DNA of 48,485 bases from CALBZE01 sp036381255 (GCA_036381255.1 DASVDG010000118.1:1-48485), one strand, 5' to 3'; counted from the first letter of the stretch, positions 25,397 through 33,781 are shown. The notes: a model not told the origin generated them from the letters alone. Numbers and translations are program-made.

Positions 25397-25591
25397 CTAC
25401 GGGTTGCGGATCTCGTCGTCCGGGAGGTCGAAGGTGCCACAGTCGAACGTGCCGCAATCCCACGCCTCCTCGACGCCGAGATCGGGAGACACGCTCGCGA
25501 GCTCGAGGCGCTGCTCGAGCTCCTCGATCTCGAGATCGTCCACGTTCAGGTGGATGATCTCGCGCTCATGATGCTGCGACCGATCGCTCAT
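25397..25591 (-). CDS. RiPP precursor peptide B (tandem Cys-X3-Asp core)
   Basis: A 64-residue peptide, ATG 25591 with GGAGG 5 bases upstream. Leader residues 14-36 match precursor A. The core has only two cysteines, WDCGTFDCGTFDLPDDE, again two tandem CX3D units (C46-D50, C51-D55). The tail differs (IRNP), so core and tail have diverged while leader and second unit stayed fixed, as expected when one maturase must recognise both. It lies 85 bp downstream of the radical SAM stop on the same strand. Confidence 0.8.
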   Translation of the reverse strand: MSDRSQHHEREIIHLNVDDLEIEELEQRLELASVSPDLGVEEAWDCGTFDCGTFDLPDDEIRNP

Positions 25592-25675
25592 GAGAGCCTC
25601 CGTGGGTTGGGGTGAGAGGGCCACGCCTTGCCGGTGACCCCGGGGACGTCGCAACGACCGACGCGGTCCCGTGTG

Positions 25676-27178
25676 CTAACACGCCGGGACCTGCACGCCG
25701 ACGGCCGTGTCCGCGGCCTCGGCCCGGTTCAGGTACGCCTGTGCAACGGCATGACGGAACCGCTCGCCGAATGCATCGCAATGGTTGTTGAACATCGTGC
25801 CCGTGTGCGCCTCCGCCAGTACGGCGCACCCCCCGCCGCAGTGCATGGCATAGCGGCACTTCCGGCAGGTCGGATTGCTCGCCACGGTCCTGCTGCGCCA
25901 GAGCTTGTGCAGGCCGGATTCCATGACGACCTCGCCGCTCTCGGTCACCCGCCCGATTCGGATCCGTGGATCTCCCGTACGCTCCCAGCACGCGTAGATG
26001 TCCCCGAACGAGTCGAAGATGTACATCCCGGTGTGGGCACCGCAGAAGCTCTCCCGGAACTGCGGCAATTCGCTCTTGCCACCGAAGACCTTCTGAGCTC
26101 GCACCTTCATCGAGTCGACATCGGTACCGATGATCCGCACCGATTCATGACGGGAACGCAGTTCCGCGATCGCCTGGTTGAGCTCCCAGCTGTTGAACGT
26201 CGTCTCGAGGTCCGTCTTGTCGTTGGACGCCTGTATCGGTGCGGCGTACATGGAAAAGCCCTTCCGCTCGGGCCAGCCGCGATCCACGATCACATCACAC
26301 AATCGAGGCAGCAGCTCGATGTTGTTGCGGTCGAGGTTCACCCGGATCCCGATCTTGACGCCGCGATCCAGGCACAGATCGATGTTGCGAGCGATCTTCG
26401 CGAAGGACCCGGACCCATCGGCGTAAATCCGCCGTGTGTCGTGCTCCTCCGGCGGGCCGTCCAGCGTGATCTGGATCTGCCGGATCCCCGCCTCGCCGAG
26501 GAGATCGTCGTAGGCCTCGAGTTCGGTGGCGTTGCTCACCGCCGAGAACACGGCCTCACCCATCGCCCGGGCTCGGGTCATGATGTACTCGACGATCGGC
26601 CTGTTGGCCGCGAGCAGAGGCTCGCCACCGAAGAACTTGATCCGGCGAGTGACCTCGTCGCCGTCCTCGATCCCGTGGTCCCGTTCGATCTGCGGCATGG
26701 CCGCGAGGATGCGATCCGCCATCGGCTCCGTCATCCGACGCAGCAGATGCTGGAATGCCGGGTTCGTACGCATATGGTCCTGGAAACAGTACGAACACCG
26801 CAGATTGCAGCTATACGTCGGCATGATGATGTACGAAGGCGGGTTCGCCCTTGACCATCGGTGCATCTTCTTCGCGATCCGCGCAAAGAAGCCCTCCTCC
26901 TCCTGCGGCGTCATCGACGTCAGGTAACCCCGTCGCCGCAGCGACTCCATCGATCGGGCGCTCAATTCGTACGCTTCGCCTCCGCCGCGGCTCGTCGGCT
27001 CCGATACCCAATCGCCGTACAGCGGCTTGGCCGGAGGCGCGACTTCGTGTGCACGGAGGTAGTCGGCCACTCGCGCCGAGACCTTGTCGTACGCGCCCGT
27101 GTACCCGTGAACGATGAGGAGCTCATCGCGCGTGTTCGGCAGAGGAACGTAGATGACATAGCTGCTGGTGCGAAGCAT
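25676..27178 (-). CDS. Radical SAM/SPASM peptide maturase
   Basis: A 500-residue enzyme. The SAM [4Fe-4S] motif CNLRCSYC places cysteines at residues 124, 128 and 131. The GGEPLL motif follows, and the C-terminal SPASM domain has CGAHTGMYIF, ACWERTG, then CRKCRYAMHCGGGC and a last NNHC, enough for two auxiliary clusters. The ~110 N-terminal residues (SSYVIYVPLPNTRDELLIVH, YLTSMTPQEEE) look like the leader-binding and linker region found in peptide maturases. ATG 27178 has GGAGG 5 bases upstream and is preferred over the longer frame. It is the first gene of the cluster, with both precursors directly downstream. Confidence 0.88.
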   Translation of the reverse strand: MLRTSSYVIYVPLPNTRDELLIVHGYTGAYDKVSARVADYLRAHEVAPPAKPLYGDWVSEPTSRGGGEAYELSARSMESLRRRGYLTSMTPQEEEGFFARIAKKMHRWSRANPPSYIIMPTYSCNLRCSYCFQDHMRTNPAFQHLLRRMTEPMADRILAAMPQIERDHGIEDGDEVTRRIKFFGGEPLLAANRPIVEYIMTRARAMGEAVFSAVSNATELEAYDDLLGEAGIRQIQITLDGPPEEHDTRRIYADGSGSFAKIARNIDLCLDRGVKIGIRVNLDRNNIELLPRLCDVIVDRGWPERKGFSMYAAPIQASNDKTDLETTFNSWELNQAIAELRSRHESVRIIGTDVDSMKVRAQKVFGGKSELPQFRESFCGAHTGMYIFDSFGDIYACWERTGDPRIRIGRVTESGEVVMESGLHKLWRSRTVASNPTCRKCRYAMHCGGGCAVLAEAHTGTMFNNHCDAFGERFRHAVAQAYLNRAEAADTAVGVQVPAC

Positions 27179-27984
27179 GGCCGCCTCCGGGTTAGCTGTC
27201 CCCACGATGCTCGACGGATCCGGCAACAGCGATCGAAGCGTGTCGCTCTCGCAGCGACGACGACCCCACCCGCCACCCTGGCCGTCGGTGGTCCGGACGA
27301 CGGCCCCGGCGAGCGTACGGTCCGGGATCCGGGATCGAAAACGGCGCCGGCGTCCAAGCCATCCCGACGTCGGTCCCGAACCGGTCCCCGACGCATTTCA
27401 GCACAGATAACTGCCTATTGTCACCGACGCACGCGAAAGCGTGACGGAAAGTACGCCATCAACCGGGATACTCGATGAGATCCGCCTTCACGTGCGCGGT
27501 CGGGCCGGCGGCCTGTCGGGCTCGTAATCGATTCTCGGGGCAACCGAAGCGGTGCCGAGGGTGAAGCAGAAGCAGAGCGGCAGGAAGCACGGCCTGCCGC
27601 GTCGGAGGTCGTGTTCGGGACGGGAGACGGCACGTCGGCGGAGCTCGCCTGGCGTGTGTGGCGCCGTGCGCGGCAGGGGGCCGCGCTCGAGCGAGCCCAT
27701 GCGAGCCGTGACCGAGATGTGCCGGATGCACGAGAGTCGTATCCCTGGTGATTTCACACGGGCCGAAGTCGCTCACCGCCGCCACCGCCCCGGTGACCCG
27801 CCGGAGCCCGGGGGTCGAACGGTTGCTCAACGCGGGGTCAACGGGTGATACTCGTGGTGCGGCAGCGTGCGGCGATCCGAGAGATGGAACGATCGGCCAT
27901 TAGATAATACCGTGCCCCGGATGACGCAAGCATTTCATCGGCGAGGCGGCGTGAGCGGGCGGGGCTCGCCGCGGCGCGGGCGGA
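27179..27984. other. 806-bp intergenic region, no gene supported
   Basis: Only short frames without ribosome sites occur. The stretch separates the RiPP-like cluster from pfkA, both on the minus strand, so the promoter of the radical SAM gene should lie in its left part. I see no convincing -35/-10 pair. Composition is slightly less GC-rich near 27.4 and 27.9 kb. Confidence 0.5.
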
Positions 27985-29079
27985 TCAGTCGCCGAAGGAG
28001 ATCCCCATGTCCCGCGCCGTCTGCACCGTGTCCGAATCGACCGGCACGCGCTTGATGTCGCGGACCGCCTCGTCGAGCGGGACGGCGCGGATGTGCGGCG
28101 GGTCGAGGGCGACCATGGTGCCGAAACGCCCCTCGGCGACGCAGCGGACGGCGGCGGCGCCGAAGCGGAGCGCGATCAGGCGGTCGTACGCGGTGGGCGA
28201 GCCGCCGCGCTGGAGGTGGCCGAGGACGAGCGAGCGGGTCTCGCGGCCGGTGCGCTCGGCGATCTCGCGCGCGAGCCGCTCGGCGATACCGCCGAGCCGC
28301 GCGGCGCGGCCGGGGGCCGCGGCCTCGATGTAGGTCTGCTCGCCGCCGACCGGCGCCGCGCCCTCTGCGGCGACGACGATCGCGAAGCGCGGACCGTTGC
28401 GGTAGCGCGCCTCGATCTTTTCGCAGACCCGGTCGATGTCGTACGGGATCTCGGGGATCAGGATCACATCCGCGGTCGCGCTGACGCCGGAGTGCAGCGC
28501 GATCCAGCCGGTGTGGCGGCCCATGACCTCGACGACCATGACGCGCTCGTGGCTCTCCGCGGTCGAGTGCAGCTTGTCGAGCGCGTCCGTCGCCGTCTGG
28601 ACGGCGGTCTCGAAACCGAACGTGACCTGCGTCGCGGCCAGGTCGTTGTCGATCGTCTTCGGCACGCCGACGACGGGGAGCCCCTTCTCCGCGAACGCGT
28701 GCGCGATGCGCAGCGAGCCGTCGCCGCCGATCGCGATCAGCGCGTCCAGCTCGAGGCGACGGAACGCCTCGATGACCTCGCCGGAACGGTCCACGGCGAC
28801 GACGCTCCCGTCCGCCTGCCGCGTGGGGCGCTCGAACGGGTTGCCGCGGTTCGTCGTGCCCAGGATCGTGCCGCCGAGGTGCGTGATCCCGCGCACCGCC
28901 GCCCGGTCCAGCCGCACCACCTCCTCCTCGCCCAGCAGCCCGTCGTACCCCTTGCGGATGCCGTAGACCTCCCAGCCGTGATTCAGCGCGGAGAGCACGG
29001 CCGCGCGGATTACGGCGTTCAGCCCGGGGGCGTCGCCGCCGCCGGTGTTCAGCGCAATTCGTCGGATCTTCACGGGCAT
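27985..29079 (-). CDS. pfkA: 6-phosphofructokinase
   Basis: Phosphorylates fructose 6-phosphate in glycolysis. The 364-residue protein has the N-terminal phosphoryl-donor loop NTGGGDAPGLNAVIRA, the GGDGS motif in LIAIGGDGSLRIAH, and the catalytic-site PKTIDNDLAAT (TIDND). It also has the MGRHTGWIAL and HLQRGGSPTAYDR motifs. GGDGS with TIDND suggests ATP rather than pyrophosphate as donor, though some enzymes with these residues use either. ATG 29079 follows AGAGGTG; a GTG two codons earlier is possible. It precedes a small selenoprotein gene on the same strand by 32 bp. Confidence 0.9.
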   Translation of the reverse strand: MPVKIRRIALNTGGGDAPGLNAVIRAAVLSALNHGWEVYGIRKGYDGLLGEEEVVRLDRAAVRGITHLGGTILGTTNRGNPFERPTRQADGSVVAVDRSGEVIEAFRRLELDALIAIGGDGSLRIAHAFAEKGLPVVGVPKTIDNDLAATQVTFGFETAVQTATDALDKLHSTAESHERVMVVEVMGRHTGWIALHSGVSATADVILIPEIPYDIDRVCEKIEARYRNGPRFAIVVAAEGAAPVGGEQTYIEAAAPGRAARLGGIAERLAREIAERTGRETRSLVLGHLQRGGSPTAYDRLIALRFGAAAVRCVAEGRFGTMVALDPPHIRAVPLDEAVRDIKRVPVDSDTVQTARDMGISFGD

Positions 29080-29110
29080 CGTCACCTCTGCGCCGCGTCG
29101 CGCGGCCCGG

Positions 29111-29329
29111 CTATTCCAGTTTCTCGCGAATCTCTTCCCACGTCGGGTGGCGCCCCGTCTGCTTCTTCGAGTAGATCAGCTCCCCGTCGCGGGTGACTTC
29201 GAAGACGCCGCCGCTCGAGCGGATCAGCTCGACCTCGGCGTCCGGGAACGCCTCCCGGATCTCCGCCTCCAGCCTGGAGGCGCGCGGGAGGTAGTCTCAC
29301 ATGCCGCAATATTCGATCGTAATACGCAT
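29111..29329 (-). CDS. SelW-like (Rdx family) selenoprotein, TGA read as selenocysteine
   Basis: From ATG 29329 the frame reads MRITIEYCGM, then TGA (29297-29299, codon 11), then DYLPRASRLEAEIREAFPDA and on through EVELIRSSGGVFEVTRDGEL to TAG 29111-29113. The result is 72 residues that are fully family-like on both sides of the TGA. The Rdx fold of SelW/SelT/SelH has CxxC or CxxU after the first strand; here it is C-G-M-U. A hairpin suited to a bacterial SECIS begins directly after the TGA. Automatic callers will miss or truncate this gene. It is a thioredoxin-like redox protein; the partner is unknown. A Cys-to-stop pseudogene is the alternative, but the SECIS and clean frame argue against it. 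Confidence 0.85.
29252..29290 (-). promoter_or_regulatory. Bacterial SECIS-like stem-loop
   Basis: Read on the minus strand, CTCCCG (29290-29285) pairs with CGGGAG (29257-29252), and inside it GCCTCCA pairs with TGGAGGC (29281-29265) around a GGC apical loop. The loop begins 22 nt after the TGA, within the usual bSECIS distance, and carries the apical guanines expected for SelB binding. Confidence 0.7.
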
Positions 29330-29556
29330 CGGGCGTCGTCCTGCCGGGTGATCATCGGTGTGACTCCGAGGGAGAAGCGTAGGCGACGGGTGGCCCGGCT
29401 GTCAACCGGCGGGGCGCGAGGTGGAGGGGAAGGGGGCGTCCGTGTGCGCTGCGACTGCGGGGTGGGCCGCTGGCGACGGCGGCCCGTCCGCGCGCAACAT
29501 CACGTCGTCCCAAACTGCCATGGCCTCGGCCCGGCACGACGCGCTATCTTGCACGC

Positions 29557-30312
29557 ATGGAGATCGACCCGGAACTCGCCGCCTGGATCGACGCCCGCAT
29601 CGAGGCGAAGATCGACGCCAAGATCGACGCGCTGGCCGTCATGATCGCGCGGAGCTTCGAGCGTTTCGAGGAGAGCATCAACGGCCGGTTCGAGCGGTTC
29701 GAGGCGAGCATCAACGCCCGGTTCGAGCGGCTCGAGGCGAGTATGAACGCCCGGTTCGACGCTTTGGAGCGCCGAATGGACCGGCTCGAAGGCCGCATGG
29801 ACGCGCTCGAAGATCGGATGGACCGGCTCGAAGGCCGCATGGACGCGCTTGAGGGCCGGATGGATGCGCTCGAAGGCCGCATGGACGCGCTCGAAGGCCG
29901 GATGGATGCGCTCGAAGGCCGGGTGGATGCGCTCGATGGCCGGATGGATGCGCTCGGAGGCCGGATGGACGCGCTGGAGCGAAAAGTCGACCGGATGTAC
30001 GCGGACTTCACGGACCGGTTCACGACGGTCGACGAGAAGATCGCGTCGCTCGCGGCGCGGATCGAGGCAGCCGAGGCGCGCGTGCAGGCGGCGCTCGACC
30101 GGCTGCGCGACGAGGTCGCGGCGCTCTCGGCGCGCGTGGACGCATTGACGGATCGGGTCGACCGGCTCGAGGCCCGGGTCGACGCGCTGAGCGAGCGGGT
30201 GGATCATCTCGCCGCCGGGCAGGTCGCGCTCGGCGTCCGGCTGGACGGCGTCTCGGACGACATGCGCCAGCGGTTCCGGGTGGTAAACGAGCGGCTGGCG
30301 GTGCTGGCTTAG
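29557..30312 (+). CDS. Heptad-repeat coiled-coil protein
   Basis: A 251-residue protein almost wholly coiled coil. The N-terminus has repeats of INARFERLEAS type; residues ~70-145 are near-perfect heptads of GRMDALE; the rest is looser (RVDALTDRVDRLEARVDALS). No signal peptide or membrane helix is seen. Similar Gemmatimonadota and phage proteins are annotated as apolipoprotein-like or tail-fibre-like, but no function follows from the sequence. ATG 29557 is the first start and no strong ribosome site is visible. Confidence 0.65.
   Translation: MEIDPELAAWIDARIEAKIDAKIDALAVMIARSFERFEESINGRFERFEASINARFERLEASMNARFDALERRMDRLEGRMDALEDRMDRLEGRMDALEGRMDALEGRMDALEGRMDALEGRVDALDGRMDALGGRMDALERKVDRMYADFTDRFTTVDEKIASLAARIEAAEARVQAALDRLRDEVAALSARVDALTDRVDRLEARVDALSERVDHLAAGQVALGVRLDGVSDDMRQRFRVVNERLAVLA
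29776..29985 (+). repeat. In-frame 21-bp tandem repeat coding for GRMDALE heptads
   Basis: About ten copies of a 21-bp unit (GGCCGCATGGACGCGCTCGA followed by one base) with only scattered synonymous or G/D/R changes. The unit is exactly one heptad, so slippage changes length without breaking the frame. Confidence 0.8.
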
Positions 30313-30337
30313 GCGTTCGCCCCCGCGGGAGGGCGCC

Positions 30338-30670
30338 CTAAGACAAGGCCGCGCCGAGCGCGGCGGCGTAGGCGCCGCAGCGAAAAAACCGCTCGACGCG
30401 CCGCGTGTCCTGGTGGACGATGAGTTAGCCCTTGAGGGTGGGGATGCGCGTGTAGGCGGCGAGCTTCTCGCGCCGGTCGATCGTCTCGGTCGAGGGCGAC
30501 GTGACCTCCACCAGGAGGCACGGGTCGGTCAACACGACGGCCTCGGGGTCGTGCGGTTCACGGACCACCATGACGTCCGGGTAGTCGATCGCGTTCTCGG
30601 CGGCGCGCAGCTTGACGTCGCTGAGACGCTCACGGTGCCGTGGCGGGACGCGGGTCTGGCCATGCGGCAA
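30338..30670 (-). pseudogene. Uma2-family endonuclease remnant
   Basis: Minus-strand reading gives DVKLRAAENAIDYPDVMVVR, then DPCLLVEVTSPSTETIDRRE and AYTRIPTLKG, the core of Uma2 (DUF820) PD-(D/E)XK-like proteins. The frame then hits TAA where the family has Tyr (LKGYLIV), and continues in frame as LIVHQDTRRVERFFRCGAY to TAG 30338-30340. The N-terminal third is missing or out of frame. So there is at least one nonsense mutation plus 5' loss. Uma2 genes are common as many decaying copies. Confidence 0.75.
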
Positions 30671-30737
30671 AGATAAGCGGTGGCGTCCGCGCCGGGCAGG
30701 CCGACGGTATCCCGCGGGATGCGGCGTCCGTCGCAGT

Positions 30738-32843
30738 CTACAGCTCTTTCCAGTCCTCCCGCAGCACCTTCTCGTAGACCTTGCTCTCGATGAGCACCTC
30801 GACGAGCTCGGGGTCGAGCATCCCTTCCCTGGCCTCGGAGACGAGGATGTCGAGCGCGCGGTCGGTGGGCACCGCGCGCTTGTAGGGGCGGTCGGATGCG
30901 GTGAGCGCGTCGAAGATGTCGGCGATGGTCATGATGCGGGTCTGGGCGGGGATCTCGTCGCCCTTGATGCCGCGGGGGTAGCCGCGGCCGTCGAGCTTCT
31001 CGTGGTGGCCGTAGGCGAACTCGGCGACGTTGCGCAGGTCCTCGGTCCAGGGGATCTGGGTGAGGAAGCGGTAGGTCTGCTCGACGTGGGATTCGATCTC
31101 GCGGCGTTCGCGCTCGTCGAGGGAGCCCTTGGGGATGACGAGGTAGTGGAGCTCGTCATCGTCGAGGTAGGGGAGGCGGCGGCCGTCGATGCCGACGAAG
31201 GTGCGGCGCGCGATGTCGTCGAGGATCGCGGCGCTCTTCTCGGGGAGGACGGACGGTTCGTTGGCGCGGCGCACGGCTTCGCGGAAGCGGTCGAGCTCAT
31301 CGAGCCGGCGGCGGAACTCGGTCTCGAGGGCGCGCATGGCGTTGCCGGCGCGGCCGGGGCCGTGTCGTTCGAGCAGCTCGGCGCGGGCGCGGAAGTAGTC
31401 GGCCTCGATGGTGCGGCGGATGAAGTCGAAGCGGGCCTCGACGCGCTCCTGGAGCGGCGGCGGCAGCTTCTTCGCCTTGACGAGCACTTCCTCGCGCACG
31501 CCGACCTTGCCGAAGTCGTGGAGCAGTGCGGCGTAGCGCAGCTCGCGCATCTGGTCGCGGGTGAACTCGAGTCCGGCGTAGCGGCCGCGGGCGACGCGGC
31601 CGACGGTTTCGGCCATGTCGCAGGTCAGCGTGGCGACGCGGACGCTGTGGCCGGCGGTCGTCGGATCCCGCTGGTCGATGGCGGTGACGGCGGCCTTGAC
31701 GAAGCTCTCGAAGATGTTCTCGATCTCGCGGTGCAGCCGGCTGTTCTCGAGGGAGACGGCGGCCTGGCCGGCGAGCGAGCGGACGAGGCGGAGCTCGCGG
31801 TCGGTGTACGGCAGGACGGACGCGTTCGCGGCGGCCTCGTCGGTGATGCGGGCCGACGGCTGGCGCTTGCGGTTGATGAGCTGGAGCACGCCGACGACGA
31901 CGTCGCGGTGGTCGAGCATCGGCACGACGAGGACGGATTTCGTGCGGTAGCCGAATCGCTCGTCGAAGCTGCGGTTGAAGGCATACGGCGCGTCGTCGGG
32001 GAGCAGGTAGGCGTCGTCGAGTGCGAGCGCCTCGCCCGTCGCGGCGGCGTACCCGGCAAGGCTCGAGGTGTCGACGGCGAGCGTATGCTGGACGATCGGC
32101 AGGTCGGGGAGCGTGTCGTTCGTGGCGACGGTGAACCGGAGCCGGGGCGCGTCGTCACCGTGCTCGATCAGGTAGAGGCTGGCCGCGTCGCTGCCGGTCA
32201 GCCGCTGCGCCTGTTCGAGGATGCCGAAGAGCAGGCGATCGGGGTCGCGCTCGGTCATGAGCGACATGCCGATGCGCGTCAGCTCGCGCAGCTCGTTGCG
32301 GGTGCGGCCGAGCTCGTGCTCGGCGCGGACCGCGGTCAGGCGCGCGGCGGCGTGCTGGAACGCCGCGCGCAGCACGCGCAGTGTGCGCTCGGCGTCGGCA
32401 TCGTCGGGGAGGATCAGCAGCGCGCGGCCGGCGTCGGCGGCGAGGCGTTCGGCGGCCTCGTCGAGCGCGACGACGGCGACCCAGTCGGGCGCGGCGTCGA
32501 GCGCGCGGCGCAGGATCTCCGGCTCCGCGAGCGTCGCGCGGAGCAGCAGCGCGCACGGCGCTTCGGGCGCGTCGACGATGGCGTCGAGCAGCGCGTCGTC
32601 GAGCGGGCGGCGTTCGACGCCCTCGGCGTCGAGCGCGGCGCGGATCGCGTCGAGCGGGTGGTCGGCGGCGTGGAAGAGCACGGCGCGGGGGAGCGCCGGC
32701 GCGAGCGGCGCGGCCGGCGGTGCCGTGTGGGCGCCGGCCGTCGGCGCGGTCGCGCCCTTTGCCTCGGGCCCGTGCGTCGGGCCCGCATCGGAGCGCGGGC
32801 CCGCCCTGCGGACGTGCGTCCCGCGGAGTCGTCGCGCCGTCAC
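30738..32843 (-). CDS. GAF/HD-GYP cyclic-di-GMP phosphodiesterase-like regulator
   Basis: A 701-residue protein with an N-terminal receiver-like region (residues ~45-160, without a convincing phospho-acceptor set), a GAF domain (~185-385, with RTKSVLVVPMLDHRDVVVGV then LQLINRK), and a C-terminal HD-GYP domain. HD-GYP residues are LLHDFGKVGV (H442, D443), HHEKLDGRGYP (613-623) and DIFDALTASDRPYK, all needed for c-di-GMP hydrolysis. A long insert separates the HD and HH motifs, longer than usual. GTG 32843 overlaps the MBL stop (GTGA), so the genes are coupled. The same frame runs open upstream to 34181 but that part is the antisense-like shadow of the MBL gene. Confidence 0.85.
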   Translation of the reverse strand: MTARRLRGTHVRRAGPRSDAGPTHGPEAKGATAPTAGAHTAPPAAPLAPALPRAVLFHAADHPLDAIRAALDAEGVERRPLDDALLDAIVDAPEAPCALLLRATLAEPEILRRALDAAPDWVAVVALDEAAERLAADAGRALLILPDDADAERTLRVLRAAFQHAAARLTAVRAEHELGRTRNELRELTRIGMSLMTERDPDRLLFGILEQAQRLTGSDAASLYLIEHGDDAPRLRFTVATNDTLPDLPIVQHTLAVDTSSLAGYAAATGEALALDDAYLLPDDAPYAFNRSFDERFGYRTKSVLVVPMLDHRDVVVGVLQLINRKRQPSARITDEAAANASVLPYTDRELRLVRSLAGQAAVSLENSRLHREIENIFESFVKAAVTAIDQRDPTTAGHSVRVATLTCDMAETVGRVARGRYAGLEFTRDQMRELRYAALLHDFGKVGVREEVLVKAKKLPPPLQERVEARFDFIRRTIEADYFRARAELLERHGPGRAGNAMRALETEFRRRLDELDRFREAVRRANEPSVLPEKSAAILDDIARRTFVGIDGRRLPYLDDDELHYLVIPKGSLDERERREIESHVEQTYRFLTQIPWTEDLRNVAEFAYGHHEKLDGRGYPRGIKGDEIPAQTRIMTIADIFDALTASDRPYKRAVPTDRALDILVSEAREGMLDPELVEVLIESKVYEKVLREDWKEL

Positions 32844-33781
32844 GGCGTCTCCCGGAGCGTCAGCTCCTCGCCCTCGGCGGCCATGCCGAGCTGGAGCGGC
32901 GAGTTGCGGCGCGCGATGTCGTCGCGCATCTCGGCGAGGATCCGGAGCAGCTCGTCGTCGGTGCGCTCGGGCGCGTGGTGAAAGAAGTAGAGCCGGCGCA
33001 CGCCCGCGGCCTCGGCCAGCTCGATCGACTGCCGGAACGTGCTGTGCCCCCACCCGATGCGGCTCGGGTACTCGCTCTCGGTGAACATCGCGTCGTGGAA
33101 GACGAGGTCGACGTCGCCGAGGAACTCGACGAACCGGTCGTACCAGTCGTCGGCCACGGGGTAGTCGGCGCCGACCAGCTCGTTGTCCGGGATGTACGCG
33201 AGCGAGACGCCCTCGGCGTCGATGCGGAAGCCGTAGGTGTTGCCGGGGTGCCGGACGCGGAGCGCGGAGATGCGCACGCCCTTCCGTTCCCACGGCTGGG
33301 CGTCGAGGTGCGAGAACTCGATGGTCGCGGCGAGCGCCTCGTACGGGACCGGGAAGTGTGTCGGCGTCATCTGCGCGACCAGCAGCGATTCGACATCGAC
33401 GCCGTTCTGCCGCGCGCCGTGGACGCGCAGCCGGGTGCGGGCGTCGTAGAGCGGCGCGAAGAACGGCATCCCCTGGATGTGGTCCCAGTGGAAGTGGGAC
33501 AGGAAGAGCTCCGCACGGACCGGCTGGCGGGTGTTCGCGAGGCGGCGGCCGAGCACGCGGATCCCGGTGCCGGCGTCGAAGATGAGGCAGCGGTCGTCGC
33601 GGGTGCGGACCTCGAGGCACGCGGTGTTCCCGCCGAAGCGCGCCGTGGCCGGGCCGGGGCTCGGGATCGAGCCGCGCGTGCCCCAGCACGTCGCGCGCAG
33701 CAGCGGCGCGGCCGCGGCGGTGTCGCCGCGATCGTCGGCGGCCGTCGTCAGGCGTGGTCGGTCCTGGGTCTCGGCGGACAT
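32840..33781 (-). CDS. Metallo-beta-lactamase-fold hydrolase (PhnP/RNase Z-like)
   Basis: A 313-residue protein. It begins with the WGTRGSIPSPGP motif and the FGGNTACLEV strand seen in PhnP-type and cyclic phosphodiesterase-like MBL proteins. Metal ligands are in LSHFHWDHIQG (HxHxDH), in RHPGN, and a late DLVFHDAMF and HSTF. MBL proteins of this type cut phosphodiesters; pairing with an HD-GYP protein suggests a role in nucleotide second-messenger control. ATG 33781 has no clear ribosome site, so the start is tentative. Confidence 0.75.
   Translation of the reverse strand: MSAETQDRPRLTTAADDRGDTAAAAPLLRATCWGTRGSIPSPGPATARFGGNTACLEVRTRDDRCLIFDAGTGIRVLGRRLANTRQPVRAELFLSHFHWDHIQGMPFFAPLYDARTRLRVHGARQNGVDVESLLVAQMTPTHFPVPYEALAATIEFSHLDAQPWERKGVRISALRVRHPGNTYGFRIDAEGVSLAYIPDNELVGADYPVADDWYDRFVEFLGDVDLVFHDAMFTESEYPSRIGWGHSTFRQSIELAEAAGVRRLYFFHHAPERTDDELLRILAEMRDDIARRNSPLQLGMAAEGEELTLRETP

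Noticed and set aside
29082..29309. 75-codon minus-strand ORF over the selenoprotein
   Set aside because: It is out of frame with the SelW-like reading, which has clear family identity on both sides of the TGA.
30612..32981. 789-codon open frame on the plus strand
   Set aside because: Antisense of the HD-GYP gene, with repetitive Val/Gly/Glu composition and no motif.
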